A program made the position numbers and the translations under genes. From NCBI GenBank assembly GCA_002964805.2, contig PUDQ02000003.1, forward strand, positions 2,108,001 to 2,172,000: a DNA stretch of 64,000 nt. The letters are read 5' to 3'. Shown one piece after another: positions 46,498 to 58,509 of the stretch; the stretch's first letter is position 1, and each line of letters begins with the position of its first letter. The notes below the pieces were generated by a model. That model saw only the letters and a program-made list of their open reading frames with translations. It did no database searches and was not told where the DNA came from. The DNA comes from Trametes villosa (Eukaryota > Basidiomycota > Agaricomycetes > Polyporales > Polyporaceae).

Positions 46498-49391
46498 ATG
46501 TCGATCTCAACGTGCTCATACTGCAGCTCTGCTTCCTACTCCTCAGGTATGGCTTCGGAATCCACCCCTCGCCGGCAAAAGGGCGAACACCCGGTTAAAT
46601 GTCACTCAGATACGCTGAGAACAAGCCCGGCCGTCAAGGACGCCTGGGCGAGCGAGCTCAGCGGCCGAATCAACTTCTACGGGGAGACCATCGACGACTT
46701 CATCGACACCCTCCTCCCGTCCTCCACACCCTACACTCTCCGCGACGACTTAGAGGCCACGTTCGAGGATTACGCTTGGGGAGCGGGCAGGGAACACCTT
46801 GAGTACGACAACCTGGTACGTGCTAGCCAAAGGCCTCGCCGCCGCTGCGACACCGAGTCTGACGCATTTCCAGGTGTCCGGGTTCAAGAAACTTGTCAAG
46901 CCTTTCCCAAAGGCCCACAAGCTGACCTTTGCCAACACCTATAAGCGCCAGCTCAACTTCCCCTTCGACGAGTTCATCACCCACCATCACCATACCGCCC
47001 CAGACATCTCCGTCTCCTTTCCAGGGAAGCCTCTCGGTGCCGCATCATGGCAGGGCATCTCAATGGTGATCGAGAGCAAGAGCGTCGACAAGCAAGATCC
47101 ATTCGTTCGAAACGGACAGGAGCACACGGCTACAATCGAGCAACTCGCGAAGAACGCACGCAACCTGATGCTCGCTCACGGCTTCCTCGCGGCCTTCGTC
47201 ATCGGCATCTATGGCGACATTGTCCGCCTTGTACGTTTCGACCACACGTGCGCCCTTGTATCGAACGAGTTCAAGATCAAGGGGCCCGACGGCGCGCGGC
47301 TACTCCAGAAGTTCCTCTGGCACTTCACGCACCCCGTGGTCGGCGATACGGTCGTCGGCTGCGACCCAACGGTCATGAAGCTCGACGCGGAGAGCCAAGC
47401 CTGGGTTAAAGACGAGCTGCAGCGGGCGAACGCCAAGGACTGGGAGGACCACGTCGAGGAGATCGAAAAGGGTCGGCGCGTCGAAGTATACGACGAAAAG
47501 ACGGGCCGCTGCATACCGTACCTCCTCTACCACATTCTCGATGTGAACGGTCGGCTGTTCTCGCGCGCGACGATGGTGTGGCGCGCCATCGAAGACACCC
47601 GCATCTGGCAGGACGGACAGCTGGTGCCTGATCCGTCGCGGACCTCCCCTGTCAAGCCCCGCATCCTGAAGGAGGCCTGGCGGCAGCTTGTCCGGACGGC
47701 CGAGGCGAAGTTCTACCAGCGTCTGAACGCGAACATACTGGACGAAGACTGGTACGGGCTCGCGAAGATGGAATGCGGTGGGGACCTCGGAGAGTTCGAG
47801 CTGCGCTGGTGGAAGGAGACTCAGCGCCGTCGCGCAGAAGGAGCGGGGGATGCAAAATCCGACTCCGAGGATGTACCCACTGGCAGTCCCAGCCCTTCGT
47901 TCCCTTCGGCCTCCTCGAGGTTGTTCTCCTCGACTGGCAGCGCAGACTCCCCGCTGGCTTCTAGTGACCTCGCCCCGGAACACTACATTCCCGCAGAAGA
48001 CTTCCCGCTTGGATACCCGCAGCACCAGACCTACTCATGGCGGCTCGTCAAGGGCGAGAAGAACTGGCACCACGATCGTAGTCACATGCGCATCGTCATC
48101 GACGACGTCGGCCGCCCGTTGACTAGGTTCAAAAATACGTTCGAGCTCGTTTGCGCCGTGCGCGACGCGATTCGAGGTGAGCGGCGTCAGCTCCCCAACC
48201 GATCTCTCTTGCTGACAGTCTGTTTCTTTAGGGCATCGGTTAGCTTGGGAGAAGGCACACGTACTGCATCGCGACATCAGCGTCGGCAATATCTTGATCG
48301 CAGACCAACTCGCCGCGGAGAAGGCCTTCACTGGCTTCCTCCACGACTACGACTATAGTTCCATGGGGCCCGACCCTTCTAAGTCCGGCGATGGAGAGTC
48401 TGTCACGGAGTCTTCACCCGCCGCGCCGCCTCAGACAGGTTCAACGCAGCCTTCAGATACTGCCGATGACCCCGCACAATTCAAGGAGCGCACGGTACGT
48501 GCTATCTGTCACCTCGCAGAAACAGCAGCTGAAGTCTGCCTCTTCATGTAGGGCACGTATTTCTTCATGGCGTACGAGATCCTCAAGTCTACTAAGGTCG
48601 TCATCCACACCACTTGCCACGACCTCGAGTCGTTCTACTGGGTCCTGCTCTGGGTAGTCGTGCGTCACACAGAACACGGACACCCTAAGGGCAACGACCT
48701 CTGCAACGAGATATTCCGCTTCGGCAGCGACTATCAGAGCTCCGCCTCCAAGAAAGAGTGGTTAACCAGCGAAGATGACGGAACCTTCGATATACCTTTC
48801 AACCAACCGCTCTCACATCTCCTGAACGGGCTCGCCCTTCTCGCTGCCGCTCAACTCCCCATTAGGGGCAGAGCCTCCAAGACTCCTATGGAGTACGAGC
48901 CGATGCTGCAGCTTTTCCAAGAGGCCATCGACATGCCCGGCTGGCCCGACAAGGACTGGCGCCGTTGCACCCTGCTCGACGGCGCACAGCGCACCGGCAT
49001 CGCACCGATTGATAGCACCGCCAAGAAGGCGAAGGCCGCTCTCAGCAAGAGAGCTGCTACCGGGAGTGGGATAGGGCGACGGCAGCGTCTCCCGCCGAAC
49101 CTCAAGTCCAAGGACCTGCGGGGTGCTCGATCCCTTCCGCCACCCGCCCTGGCGAGACACTCGAAGAAGCGGTCCTTCGACTTGAACGTGATGGAAGAGG
49201 ATCCGGAGTCGCAGTTGCCGGGCACGTCGACGTCTAAGCCTCGCAAGGAGGGGCGCAGCAAGCGGCAGCGGACGAACGATATGGGCCCGCCTCCGGTGCC
49301 GGTTGGAGCAACTTCGTCGGAGTCAGGCTTAAGGCGTAGCGGGAGGATACAGGATCAGAAGCGGTTGGCTTCCGGCGAGGCGTCGAAGTAG
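46498..49391 (+). CDS. FunK1-type protein kinase
   Basis: Four exons (46498 or 46549-46815, 46874-48176, 48232-48494, 48552-49391). The start may be the ATG at 46498 (907 residues) or at 46549 (890 residues); numbering here uses the second. FunK1 kinases are an expanded family in mushroom-forming fungi. The long N-terminal region with YGDIVRLVRFDH and the kinase core HRDISVGNIL (catalytic Asp538, Asn543) identify it. The metal-binding DFG position reads DYDY, as commonly in this family. GTYFFMAYEIL and HDLESFYWVLLWVV follow. A basic, disordered C-terminus (about residues 750-890, with KKRSF, RSKRQR and RRSGRIQ) suggests nuclear targeting. Substrates are unknown; roles in fruiting-body development are often proposed for the family. 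Confidence 0.87.
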
Positions 49392-49828
49392 CGGTGAACC
49401 CAGGCTGAGCTTGGACAACGGTTTTCGTGATAGTGACTGTCGATGCAGAGGATTGCTCTCGTTAGATGAATGCGCCTGAGGATCTAGTTTTGTTGTGCTT
49501 TGAACGCTTTGTATTTGTAGACATATCTGCATTCCTATCTTCTCTACGTCTTGCCAGTGTTGTGCGCTCTGGAGTTAACGACATTGTTGAACTCGCGACG
49601 GCTAGGCTTGCTCCTCAGTTTTATGAGTCTCGTCAAATCACGCCAACTCGGCAAGTTGTTCTACGATTGCACACGTCAGACAGTTCGTCGAGCCAACACA
49701 AGCGGTGGGTGTGAACCAGATGAACGAGATATTATGGTGGATAATGATCGATGCGAGCCTGCAGACGCTTAACGATGCAAGGCCATAGACATAAAATAAC
49801 GATACAAGCTCTATAGCCTCTTCGACCT
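49392..49828. other. Gap between convergent genes
   Basis: About 440 bp between the 3' ends of the kinase (plus) and catalase (minus) genes, so mostly untranslated trailer sequence. Nothing else seen. Confidence 0.4.
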
Positions 49829-52445
49829 TCAGTAGTCAAGGGTACTACCCACGGGGTTCTCCGTGACATTGTACCAAGTAGGACCACCAGGGAACGACAG
49901 GGGAACCGCCTTCACGCCGACACCGTCCGCAATCGCCTGACCCAACGTGCTGTTGGCGTAGTAGAAGAGCGACGCCATGCGTTGGCGGACGCTCTCCGTA
50001 GGAGCACCTCCGAGGTGGCCGACGACGTTGCTATGTTGCGAGCTGAGCCGAGGATCAGAGGGGTATAGGTGGATGGATACTGACCTGATGAGGTTCTGCT
50101 GGTCCTGCTCGGAGAGAGAGTTCCAGAACTGACGGGGCCAGTCGAAGTCGATCTCAGTCACCGCAGAGAGTGAGGCCACGGCGCCGCCCTATCCGCAAGT
50201 CAGCTCGAACATGAATATGATACCCGAAGGCTACTGACAGTCCACTGCTGGTGGGTCTCGTCCACGTAGGCCCGGGGAGGGAGCTTGATCTTCTCGAGGG
50301 TGGACAGGTAGTTCGGACGCGAGCCCTGGTTGCCGTTGACGTTCATGTGCCCATCGCGCTCGAAGTTGGCCACAGGGTTGATCGGGGCGTTGACGGGGAT
50401 TTGCTGGATAGCATGGTTGAGATCACGGTCACTGGAGGCATCGATACATAGCTACCTTGTGGTTCACCCCCAAGCGATAGCGGTGTGCATCTGAAGGACG
50501 GCGTGAGCGTCCATATTTTCTGAGAAGCGAAGGACAACTTACCGGGGTAGGAGAAGAGCCGGGCCTGGAGTACGGGGTCTGCAGATGCTGCCCAGCCATC
50601 GACCATGTTCGCGGGTGAGAACGCAGCCTGCTCGATCTCCGCAAAGTAGCTAGGGGGGCATGGTCAACACTACGGTAGCACGATAAGATAATTCGGACGC
50701 ACTTAGCGGGGTTCTGCGTGAGGTAGAACTTGCCAATCTCGACAGGTGCAACGTTATCGAAGCCCCAGTCCCTTGGTGTGGGTGAGCGACAGAGCAGACG
50801 TTACAATAACCGAAGGACGTACTTGGTCAGATCGAGGACGTTGTACTTGAAAGTTTGAGCAGCCTCCGGACTTAGGACCTGGGCGAACATCGTCCATCCG
50901 GGGTACGTGCCGTTCTGCATCGACTCGTACAGATCTTGCGTAGCAAAGTCCGGGTTCGTCCCTACGACGAGGATCCGAGCATGAGGATCATCCTTCGTGA
51001 CCGTGGAAGCGACGGGAACCTACCGGAAACGGATGCCGCATCGGCGTTCGTGAAGTTCTTCACGCCCTGCATGGTCTCCGCATACAGCCGGACGTACGAC
51101 CACGACCCGTCGTTCTTCACCCATCTACCGGGAGGCGCGACGCTCGTATCAGGCGTGTGTGCGCACAAAAGAAGCAGGATCGGCGAACGCACCGATAGGT
51201 ATGTCCGGTCCATCCGTTCATATGCCTGAACCCGTATGGCGTGCCAAGGTCCGAGAAGAGGCGCATAACCTGATACAGGGACTCGGGGTTCGACCCGAGG
51301 TAGTCCCAGAACATGCTGTGCGGCCGCGCGAGCTTAGCCGAGGTTCACTCGCGGCGGAGCGCGGAGCACTCACTCCTTGTCGCGCAAGTGGCTCGCCGGG
51401 TGGCGCTTCTGCGTCTGCAGAAGTACCGGTCGCTCGGTCAGCCGCCCACGGTGCGCGAAGGCGTTCCACGTTCCACACGCACATGAATGAAATGAGGGAA
51501 CTTCGCCGGGTCGCGGATGAAGAACACGGGCGTGTCTGCGCTTGGCGTTAGAGGTATCTCCGGCCGGGACAATGTTGTAGAGCTTACTGTTCATGACGAT
51601 ATCAAGCACGCCCTTGCGCGTCCGGAACCTGTTTGCGCGAAGCTCAGTGATTAGCAATGGGGTGGAAGGTGGTGGCCCCACTTTACGGCGAATCCACGCG
51701 GATCGCGGGCTTCGTCGGCTGAGCCAGACTCTCCTCCGACGGTGCTGAAACGAGCTAAGACGGCGGTGTTAGCACGACGATAAATGTACACAGACACCCC
51801 GACCCACCAGTAATGGGCGTTTTAAGGCCGTTCTCGCTCAGCATGTCCCTGCATACCACGTTGAAGGTGAGTACTGGCGTTCGTTGATTGGCAATGGAGT
51901 ACGTACATCATGGTGTAGTTTTTGCAAAACTCGGCATTGGTTACCTCGAAGTATCCGTGAGCGCCCGCTACGCCACGATCAGCATGCGCACACCGCGGGG
52001 TCGCCGGAGACAAGGATTACTGACCTCCTCGAGCATGCACCACGCGCTCCGGGATGCGCTCGCGGTCGAAGGACCCGAAGAGCTCGAGCAAATGAGTGTC
52101 TTGTAGGAGGAGAGGGCCTGTGTGTAGCAGAGCTCAGTCAGCAGGAATATGGGGTATGGGCCGTTCCTATTACTACTCACCGTCGGATCCGATGCGCTGA
52201 TACTGGTAGGGGTGTGGGTACGGTGAGCCGTTCTCGAGAGTGTATTCGACTTCGGAGGCGTCCTTGCCGGAGGTCTGCTCTTGAACTTCTGCTCCACCGT
52301 TCACGTTGAACTGGAACGCGGCCGCCTGACTAGGAGGGGCTGTCTCCCGGCGTAGTCCAGGAGCATCCTGGCCGGGGTACCATCCACGCACGGCGGTGGC
52401 CACAGACACGGCGGCGAGTAGAACGCGGAAAGGTGTTGAGAACAT
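49829..52445 (-). CDS. Secreted catalase
   Basis: Seventeen exons give 570 residues, all junctions in frame: 52445-52181, 52117-52025, 51967-51907, 51848-51808, 51754-51682, 51628-51588, 51535-51483, 51414-51374, 51315-51193, 51124-51024, 50961-50823, 50771-50703, 50649-50543, 50490-50456, 50403-50239, 50188-50085, 50030-49829. It converts H2O2 to water and oxygen. A signal peptide (about 1-20) indicates export. The active-site His is in [11 protein letters not shown] (His116), the Asn in [19 protein letters not shown], and the haem-ligand Tyr in [27 protein letters not shown] and [11 protein letters not shown] are family blocks. The length fits small-subunit or monofunctional catalases without the large flavodoxin-like tail. 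It could protect the hypha from, or tune, the peroxide used by ligninolytic peroxidases. Confidence 0.9.
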
Positions 52446-52518
52446 GTCGGTCGATAATTATCGGATAACGAGTGTCGGGAGCACCAGGGGTGTGAGGTCC
52501 CAAGAACCCTGCCCTGCG

Positions 52519-52525
52519 CTTTATA
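52519..52525 (-). promoter_or_regulatory. TATA box of the catalase gene
   Basis: TATAAAG on the minus strand about 75 bp upstream of the start codon. Confidence 0.5.
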
Positions 52526-53892
52526 CCCCCCTGCTCCCGAGACATTGAACGGACGATCCCAGCTCGCGCCCCGGAGGGCAAATGGCTATTTTGATAGTCC
52601 GAGCGCGCCACACCGCGATGCGTAGGGTTGCGAGCTGTGCCGTTCTCATCCACGACCCGAGCCAAACGCGTGCCCCGGATTGTGCCATGCCAACCCGAGA
52701 TCGAGCATGCACCTGCCCGCGCCCAGGCGAGCCGAGATACGCGGCCTGCATCGACGGCGCCACGATATTTCTGACGACAGAATGCCATATACGGTTCGAG
52801 GGTGCGTGGGGGTGGCTGGCGGCTGCGAATTCCGCCACATGCTGGGTCCCAGTATCGGGCCCGGGATCGAGTTTTACACCGGGAAGGAGCCGTCGGATAT
52901 TCAGAAGACTCGGAAGAGAGGGGTAATCGAGCACGGCGCGGTCGAAGAAGCTTGTCAGCCCCGTGGGCGTATGAAAGACGCGGTCACGGTCTTGATTAGA
53001 CATGCTCGTCCAGGTCACGGGATGGCATAACTTTGCGACCATCGCAGCTCCATCATAGGCGTTTCGTGCATTGCCCTGCTGCAGATCATTCAGCATGCGC
53101 GATAATGACGCACAGCGCAGAGCCCAACCCCTGTGGTCACGCACCGGCCCCAAGTGTGTGCTCTTGGCGAGCGAAAGCGCTACAGGGGTCTTCAGCCCAT
53201 GGGTCGGCGCGTGAGGGATCCCCGGTACGCAGTGGGGCAGCCACAACCCCGGGGCGTTTCGTCGTTGCAATACCATCCTGGCGGATACCGTGAGATGCCC
53301 GTATCTGCGAATAGACCCTCATCACCAAGGACTCCCGGTGGCAAAGGAGCTTTCGGCCTTCAAAGATGCTCGCTCTGGCTCCACACGCATCAAAGAAGGA
53401 GGTGCTGCGATTTTCATCCATCGTACACAGCGAGGATGTCCGAGTATGGCCACAAGCGCCACAACGACGGGCGCGGTCGGGAAACAGCACGATTATGTTA
53501 TGGCCGCATCTGACGACCGGTGACGCGAGGGCTCATGTTCTTGCATACTGCGCTGTCTGAAGTACCGCCTTAGCTGTAGCAGTTCTCGATGGGGATATCG
53601 TAGGGACTACCGCACCAGTACGCGCCCTGTGAGAGACTTCCTACGCGCACAATCCTTCAGGAAGTCTAGAATGTATATCACGTACCGTACCATGCGGGCC
53701 CGTCAAATTTGGCCGAGGTCACCGAAGAGCCTTCTACGAGATACGCACATTGAATACGTCCGGTACCGGCTCACTGGCAGGATGAGCTTGTGTGGCCGGT
53801 GGTTGCACGAAGGTCGGATATTGCGGGTGCAGATAGCGGTCTATATTCGTCCGAGCGACAACGGAGCACGATAGTAAAGAGGTGGTGGGATA
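52526..53892. other. Intergenic, 1.4 kb without a recognisable gene
   Basis: A minus-strand open frame at 52521-53276 has no recognisable domain and overlaps the catalase promoter, so I treat it as chance. The rest shows no splicing pattern, tRNA or repeat. Confidence 0.4.
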
Positions 53893-54386
53893 TCACTCGG
53901 GCTTTGTCCGAGCAGCGTCTCCGCCGTATAGCGTCTTCCGCGCCCAGTCCACAACTTGCTGGTCGAGGTCTCCTGTGCGCCGGAAGAGGGTCTCGACCTG
54001 GTTGTTCCAGCTATTCTGGAGCATAGAGACGAACGGCCGCTGGGGTATACGCGCCGCAGCTGGTGTGGGTGCCGGTATATCGGACGCCGCGTTCACCAGG
54101 CGCTCCGAGAGGTGGTGTAAACTGAGCCGTGGTAAGCTGGCTTGAACGGCTTGAACGACATGTGTACGCACTCAAAACGATGCTGTTCTGCCCTGAGCTC
54201 CCATCAGCCTCGACTGTACCGAGAGCGGTCTGGTCGTCGCAGCTCACCTCGTCGATATCATGGACGACAGGCCATAGTACACCTGGTTATGCGACATCAG
54301 TTCGTGTGGTCCCTCCAATACGCCGGTTTTTGACATACGCCACCCGCCACCAGGGCACCAGAGGCAGCTCCGACTACAAAAGACAT
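53893..54386 (-). CDS. MICOS subunit MIC12-like protein
   Basis: Three exons (54386-54339, 54282-54248, 54136-53893) give 108 residues. MICOS holds mitochondrial crista junctions in place, and MIC12 (Aim5) is its small inner-membrane adaptor. The N-terminal hydrophobic segment (about residues 4-25, with GALVAGGVYYGLSS) would span the membrane. It is followed by a helical region LSERLVNAASDIPAP and the C-terminal WNNQVETLFR..LDQQVVDWARKTLYGGD block, which recalls basidiomycete Aim5/MIC12 proteins. Family identity rests on my memory of these short motifs, and the protein is too small for certainty. The splice sites (GTATGT, GTGAGC, CCAG acceptors) are strong and all in frame. Confidence 0.65.
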
Positions 54387-54674
54387 AGTGGTATGAAGAA
54401 AGCCGCAGCTGGAGTGCTGAGATCGCAGAGGTTCATGAGCAAGTCGGGGCAAGTCGCGGTCGGGAAGTATTGGAACATTACCAGCAGATAAGTCCGGTTA
54501 TGAGCCCAAAACTAACCAAAGTAACTGCGAATTACCGGGCGTTTGAGCAAGCGCACCAGTAGGCGCCGGTGTGCCTTTCACTTTCGCTCTCGCCGTCGCT
54601 GTCGTTCCCGACGACCTCTCTTTCGGGGAATATTGTCTGCACTCTGCTCCTGGGACCACTCGGGAGGCTAGGCG

Positions 54675-55645
54675 ATGTTCAAAAATCGGGCTTGTGTGCA
54701 GGCGCTGCGCAGGGCGGTCGCACCACTGTCCACACCTGTTGGTGCGTAGCGGCACCGTCACTTCTCCTACGGCGGGCTCACCATCCAAACAACAGCCGCA
54801 AGAGTGGCATCGCGCTCGTATGGCCAGGTCGCTCAAACTACTGCTGGCACGTCGGCGTCGCGGAGTGCACAGGTCATAACCCCGAGCAAGTCTCGTGAGG
54901 AGTGGCAGAGGCAGGACGCTGTGCTGGTGCGGCACTTGAACGACGTGTTCTCTCCTTTGCAGTTCCCTCCAGAACTTGCTTCGCGAATATTGACGCATGC
55001 CAGCCATCCCGACGCTGTGCGGAGGCATAACGGCAGACTGGCCTTCGTCGGTACGTCCCATGTTGCTTTACTTGGCCGCTACCGGATGACTGACTAGCAT
55101 AACCAGGCCGGCGTGTGCTCCAGTCGTACCTGCTCATGTTCATCCACTCGTCCCCCGCGCTACGCTTCGAGCACAACTACGACCTACTCATCGAACGCGC
55201 GCTCAACACCTACGTCCTCGGGGAACACGTCGCGCCAAAATGGGGCCTCGGCAAGGTTCTGAAGTGGCGGCCCATGAACGTCGGCAGCTTCTCAAAACCG
55301 CTCGGACCGGACGTGGACGTGCCAAGTCCGCTGATGAACCTGGAGCGGGACAACGCGCGGGGAGTGGGCATGTACAAGGTGCACGGGACGTCGGTCGAGG
55401 CGATCGTGGGCGGTGTTTTCCACCAGTTTGTGAGTACCCTCCTCTTTCTTCCGTCTCTCTTGGCGCGGTGCTCAAGCGTGCACGCGCCGTAGGGTGGTTC
55501 CGTCGCGCACCGTCTCTTCCACACTCGCATACTCCCGAACCTGCTACTCGAGGGCAGCCACGAAGGTCTGCACGTCGCGTACCATGACCACGCCCGGGAG
55601 GTCTGCGAGAAGATGGGCGGGCCGCAGGGACCGTTGGTGCTTTAG
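54675..55645 (+). CDS. RNase III-fold mitochondrial ribosomal protein (mL57/mL44-like)
   Basis: Four exons (54675-54741, 54796-55050, 55107-55429, 55493-55645) give 265 residues. The N-terminus is basic and free of acids (MFKNRACVQALRRAV), like a mitochondrial presequence. An RNase III fold follows: FPPELASRILTHASH, then HNGRLAFVGRRVLQSYL, aligned to the signature NERLEFLGDSVL. The catalytic Glu and Asp of that signature are Ala and Arg here, so it should not cut RNA. This is expected for the RNase III-like proteins built into the fungal mitochondrial large subunit. There is no double-stranded-RNA-binding domain, which favours mL57 (yeast Mrpl15) over mL44. The gene is divergent from the MIC12-like gene, about 290 bp away. 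Confidence 0.65.
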
Positions 55646-55805
55646 AGGGCTGGTGCTGGGCCTTAGGTTTGACTAGTTATCCTACCTTCACACACAATAA
55701 TACCGCACATCCCATGCCAGTGTCAGTTGTTTTGAGTTCAGGTCCCTGTTCCTGTCCAGCGCGGATCTGTAAGCGCCCGTGTACTTGTACTGACCTCTGA
55801 CCACC

Positions 55806-58151
55806 ATGTCGAAGACGGCACCCTACGGTACTTGGACCTCACCCATCACCACCGATGTCCTGCTGAAAACTGTACGTTTCCGCCATGCCATGCAGCGCGC
55901 ACGAATACACCCTGACACCGGTGCTACGGTAGGGAGCGAAAACGGACGAGCTGTTCGTGGACCCGGTCACCTCGACGATCTACCACATCGAGCAACGCTC
56001 AAAGGAAGGCGGCCGGCTCGTGGTCGTGAACACGGAGACAGGAGAAGACGTGTTCGGGAAGGAATGGAGTGCGCGTAACGGAGTACACGAGGTGAGTGTT
56101 AATGACCGGTTGAAAGCCGGGCGCTGATCGACTTCAATCGGCGTGGTGTGCGCACTGTGCAGTACGGTGGAGGTCAAGCAGTCGCGTATGACGGTGTCAT
56201 CTACTTCTCGCACTTCAAGGATAGCCGTGTGTACAGGCTGAAGAAGGGCGAAGAGCCGGAAGCCGTTACGCCAGGTACGAGAGCTTGTATTCACAGACCG
56301 GCTCGGGTATAACGTACCTGCGGCAGTTCAAGTGTGCTACGCTCCATGCTGAGATACGACCTTTAGAGAACAAGAACCACCGGTTTGCGAAGTTCGCGGT
56401 ACATCCTACCCAACCTCACCTGCTCGTTGCCGTCCGCGAAGACCACACCTACCCCGAACCCTCGAACGTCGTCACTACGCTCTGTGTGCTCAACACCCAG
56501 GAGAAGACGGTCACCCCGCTCGTGACCGGCGCCGACTTCTATGCCAGCCCGGGCTTTACCCCCGACGGCGCGCACCTCACGTGGTTGCAGTGGTACCACC
56601 CAGACATGCCCTGGGAGGGCGCAGAGGTTCACGTCGCAGACGTCAAGGCGGACGCGGGCTCGCTCACCGTGAGCAACGACAAGCATGTTGCGGGCAAGCG
56701 CATCGAGATCAGCACTGGGTACCCCGTCTGGGCGTCCAACGACCTGCTCCTCTTCGTCTCGGACGAATCCGGCTACTACAACCCGTGGACGTACTCTATC
56801 TCGGCTGGGAAGGCCTCCCCTGTCCTCCCCGAACCGCTTGCGGAGGACTTTGCGGAGCCGATGTGGCGCCTGGACTTCAGCTTCGGCGCCCCGCTTGACC
56901 TCGAAGGGAAGACGGCGCTCTTCACCGCGCTGAGGGAAGGCCGGAGCGTGCTCTACCTCGTCAGCCTCGCCGGGGGGACGCTCGAGGAGCTCGAGAGCCC
57001 GTACGTGAACGTCGCGTCTCTTCTCCGTGTCACGCACGACGCCGTCGTGTTCCGCGGCCAGAAGTACGACGAGTCGGAGCGGATCGTGCTCGCGAACATC
57101 AAGGACTACGCGAAGCCGCACTTCGCGCCCGTCAATGCCAAGGCGAGCGCGGAGGGGCTTCCGTTCTCGCGTGAGTACCTGTCGGTGCCGCGCTCGATCA
57201 CGCTGCAGGTGCCCGAGACGGGCGAGCCGGTGCATGTGCTGTTCTACCCGCCCGTGAACCCCGACTTCGTCGCGCCCGAGGGCGAGAAGCCGCCTGCGGT
57301 GCTGAGTGCGCATGGTGGGCCGACGGGGCGCGCCACGCCGGAGCTGAACCTGATCATACAGTACTACACATCCCGAGGGTTCGCATGGTAAGCTAGCGCC
57401 GCTTTCATGCTGACATTGGCTCACTTGCCCGTAGGATAGATGTGAACTATGGCGGGAGCAGTGGATTCGGCCGCAAGTACATGTAAGTCCCGCGCCCCCT
57501 CCACCTGTCCCCCCCTCTCACGCAGCGTTCCACAGCAAGCGCCTCGAGGGCAACTGGGGCATCGTCGACGTGCAAGACTGCGTCGTCGCCGCGCAGCAGC
57601 TCTCCTCCCCGCCACACGCGCTCGTCGACCCGAAGCGGATCGCGATCACGGGCCGCTCCGCAGGCGGGTACACGGTGCTCATGGCGCTCTGCACGGCGCC
57701 GGACGTGTTCGCCGCGGGCACGTCCTCGTTCGGGATCTCGGACCTCGTGAAGCTCGGCGAGTTCACGCACAAGTTCGAGAGCCAGTACCTGTTCAAGCTC
57801 GCGGGCGGCACGCCGGAGGAGGTGCCGGAGCTGTACCATAAGCGGTCGCCGATCCATTTGGCGGAGAACATCAAGGCGCCGCTGCTGGTGAGTGTTTTAG
57901 TCTTGGTGGTCGTGTGGGATGGGCGAAGGCTGACGCCAGGTGCTACCTAGGTGTTGCAGGGGTCGATCGACGCGGTCGTGCCGCCGGAGCAGGCGGAGCT
58001 CATCGTGAGCAACATCAAGAGTCGCGGTGGGCGAGTCGAGTATACCGTGTTCGAGGGCGAGGGACACGGCTGGCGCCAGGCGGACAACATCAAGGCGGCG
58101 CTCGAGAAGGAGATCGGGTTCTACCAGAACGTATATGGTCTGCAGGTGTGA
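55806..58151 (+). CDS. S9 family serine peptidase (acylaminoacyl/dipeptidyl peptidase type)
   Basis: Seven exons (55806-55871, 55933-56091, 56163-56274, 56367-57387, 57435-57482, 57536-57887, 57951-58151) give 652 residues. An N-terminal beta-propeller (about 1-370) restricts access to a C-terminal alpha/beta-hydrolase. The catalytic triad is Ser510 in GRSAGGYT, Asp593 in QGSIDAVVP and His625 in EGEGHGW; HGGPTGRA supplies the oxyanion region. Such enzymes trim short peptides or acylated residues in the cytosol, and no signal peptide is seen. The acceptor of intron 3 (CTTTAG at 56361-56366) and that of intron 5 (CCACAG) were chosen because nearer candidates break the frame. S9C-type is the best fit by overall pattern. 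Confidence 0.85.
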
Positions 58152-58509
58152 GCGAAGGCCTCGGTGTCCAGATATACAACGATATAGCGGTAACGATGCA
58201 CAGGGAAGCGAAGGGAGATGTACTGATAGCGGGGAGCATACTGCCTATGTAGTGGTGTTACATATGTACAACACGGCTGAAAGAGACGCTATGACCATAT
58301 ACAACGAAGCGAGCAACGGGAATGTATGCAAGATGAGAGCGAGCTAGGTACACAGAGATATACGGACGTGCGCGGCGACTCGGAGAGCAGATTAGACGAC
58401 AGCGATATGACAGATCAGAGGGAAAACATATGCAAGAAATCAAGGACTGGCACATAGGAAGCATTAGTGCCATACTCAACGAAGCAGCAAGACGGTCAAC
58501 GTGACGCAC
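58152..58509. other. Gap between convergent genes
   Basis: About 360 bp of trailer sequence between the peptidase (plus) and the BAH protein gene (minus). Nothing else seen. Confidence 0.4.

Noticed and set aside
52521..53276. 251-codon minus-strand frame upstream of catalase
   Set aside because: It starts from a non-ATG codon, covers the catalase TATA box and shows no family motif.
56363..57424. 353-codon open frame on the minus strand
   Set aside because: Antisense shadow of the largest exon of the S9 peptidase; its Arg/Glu-rich composition is typical of such shadows.
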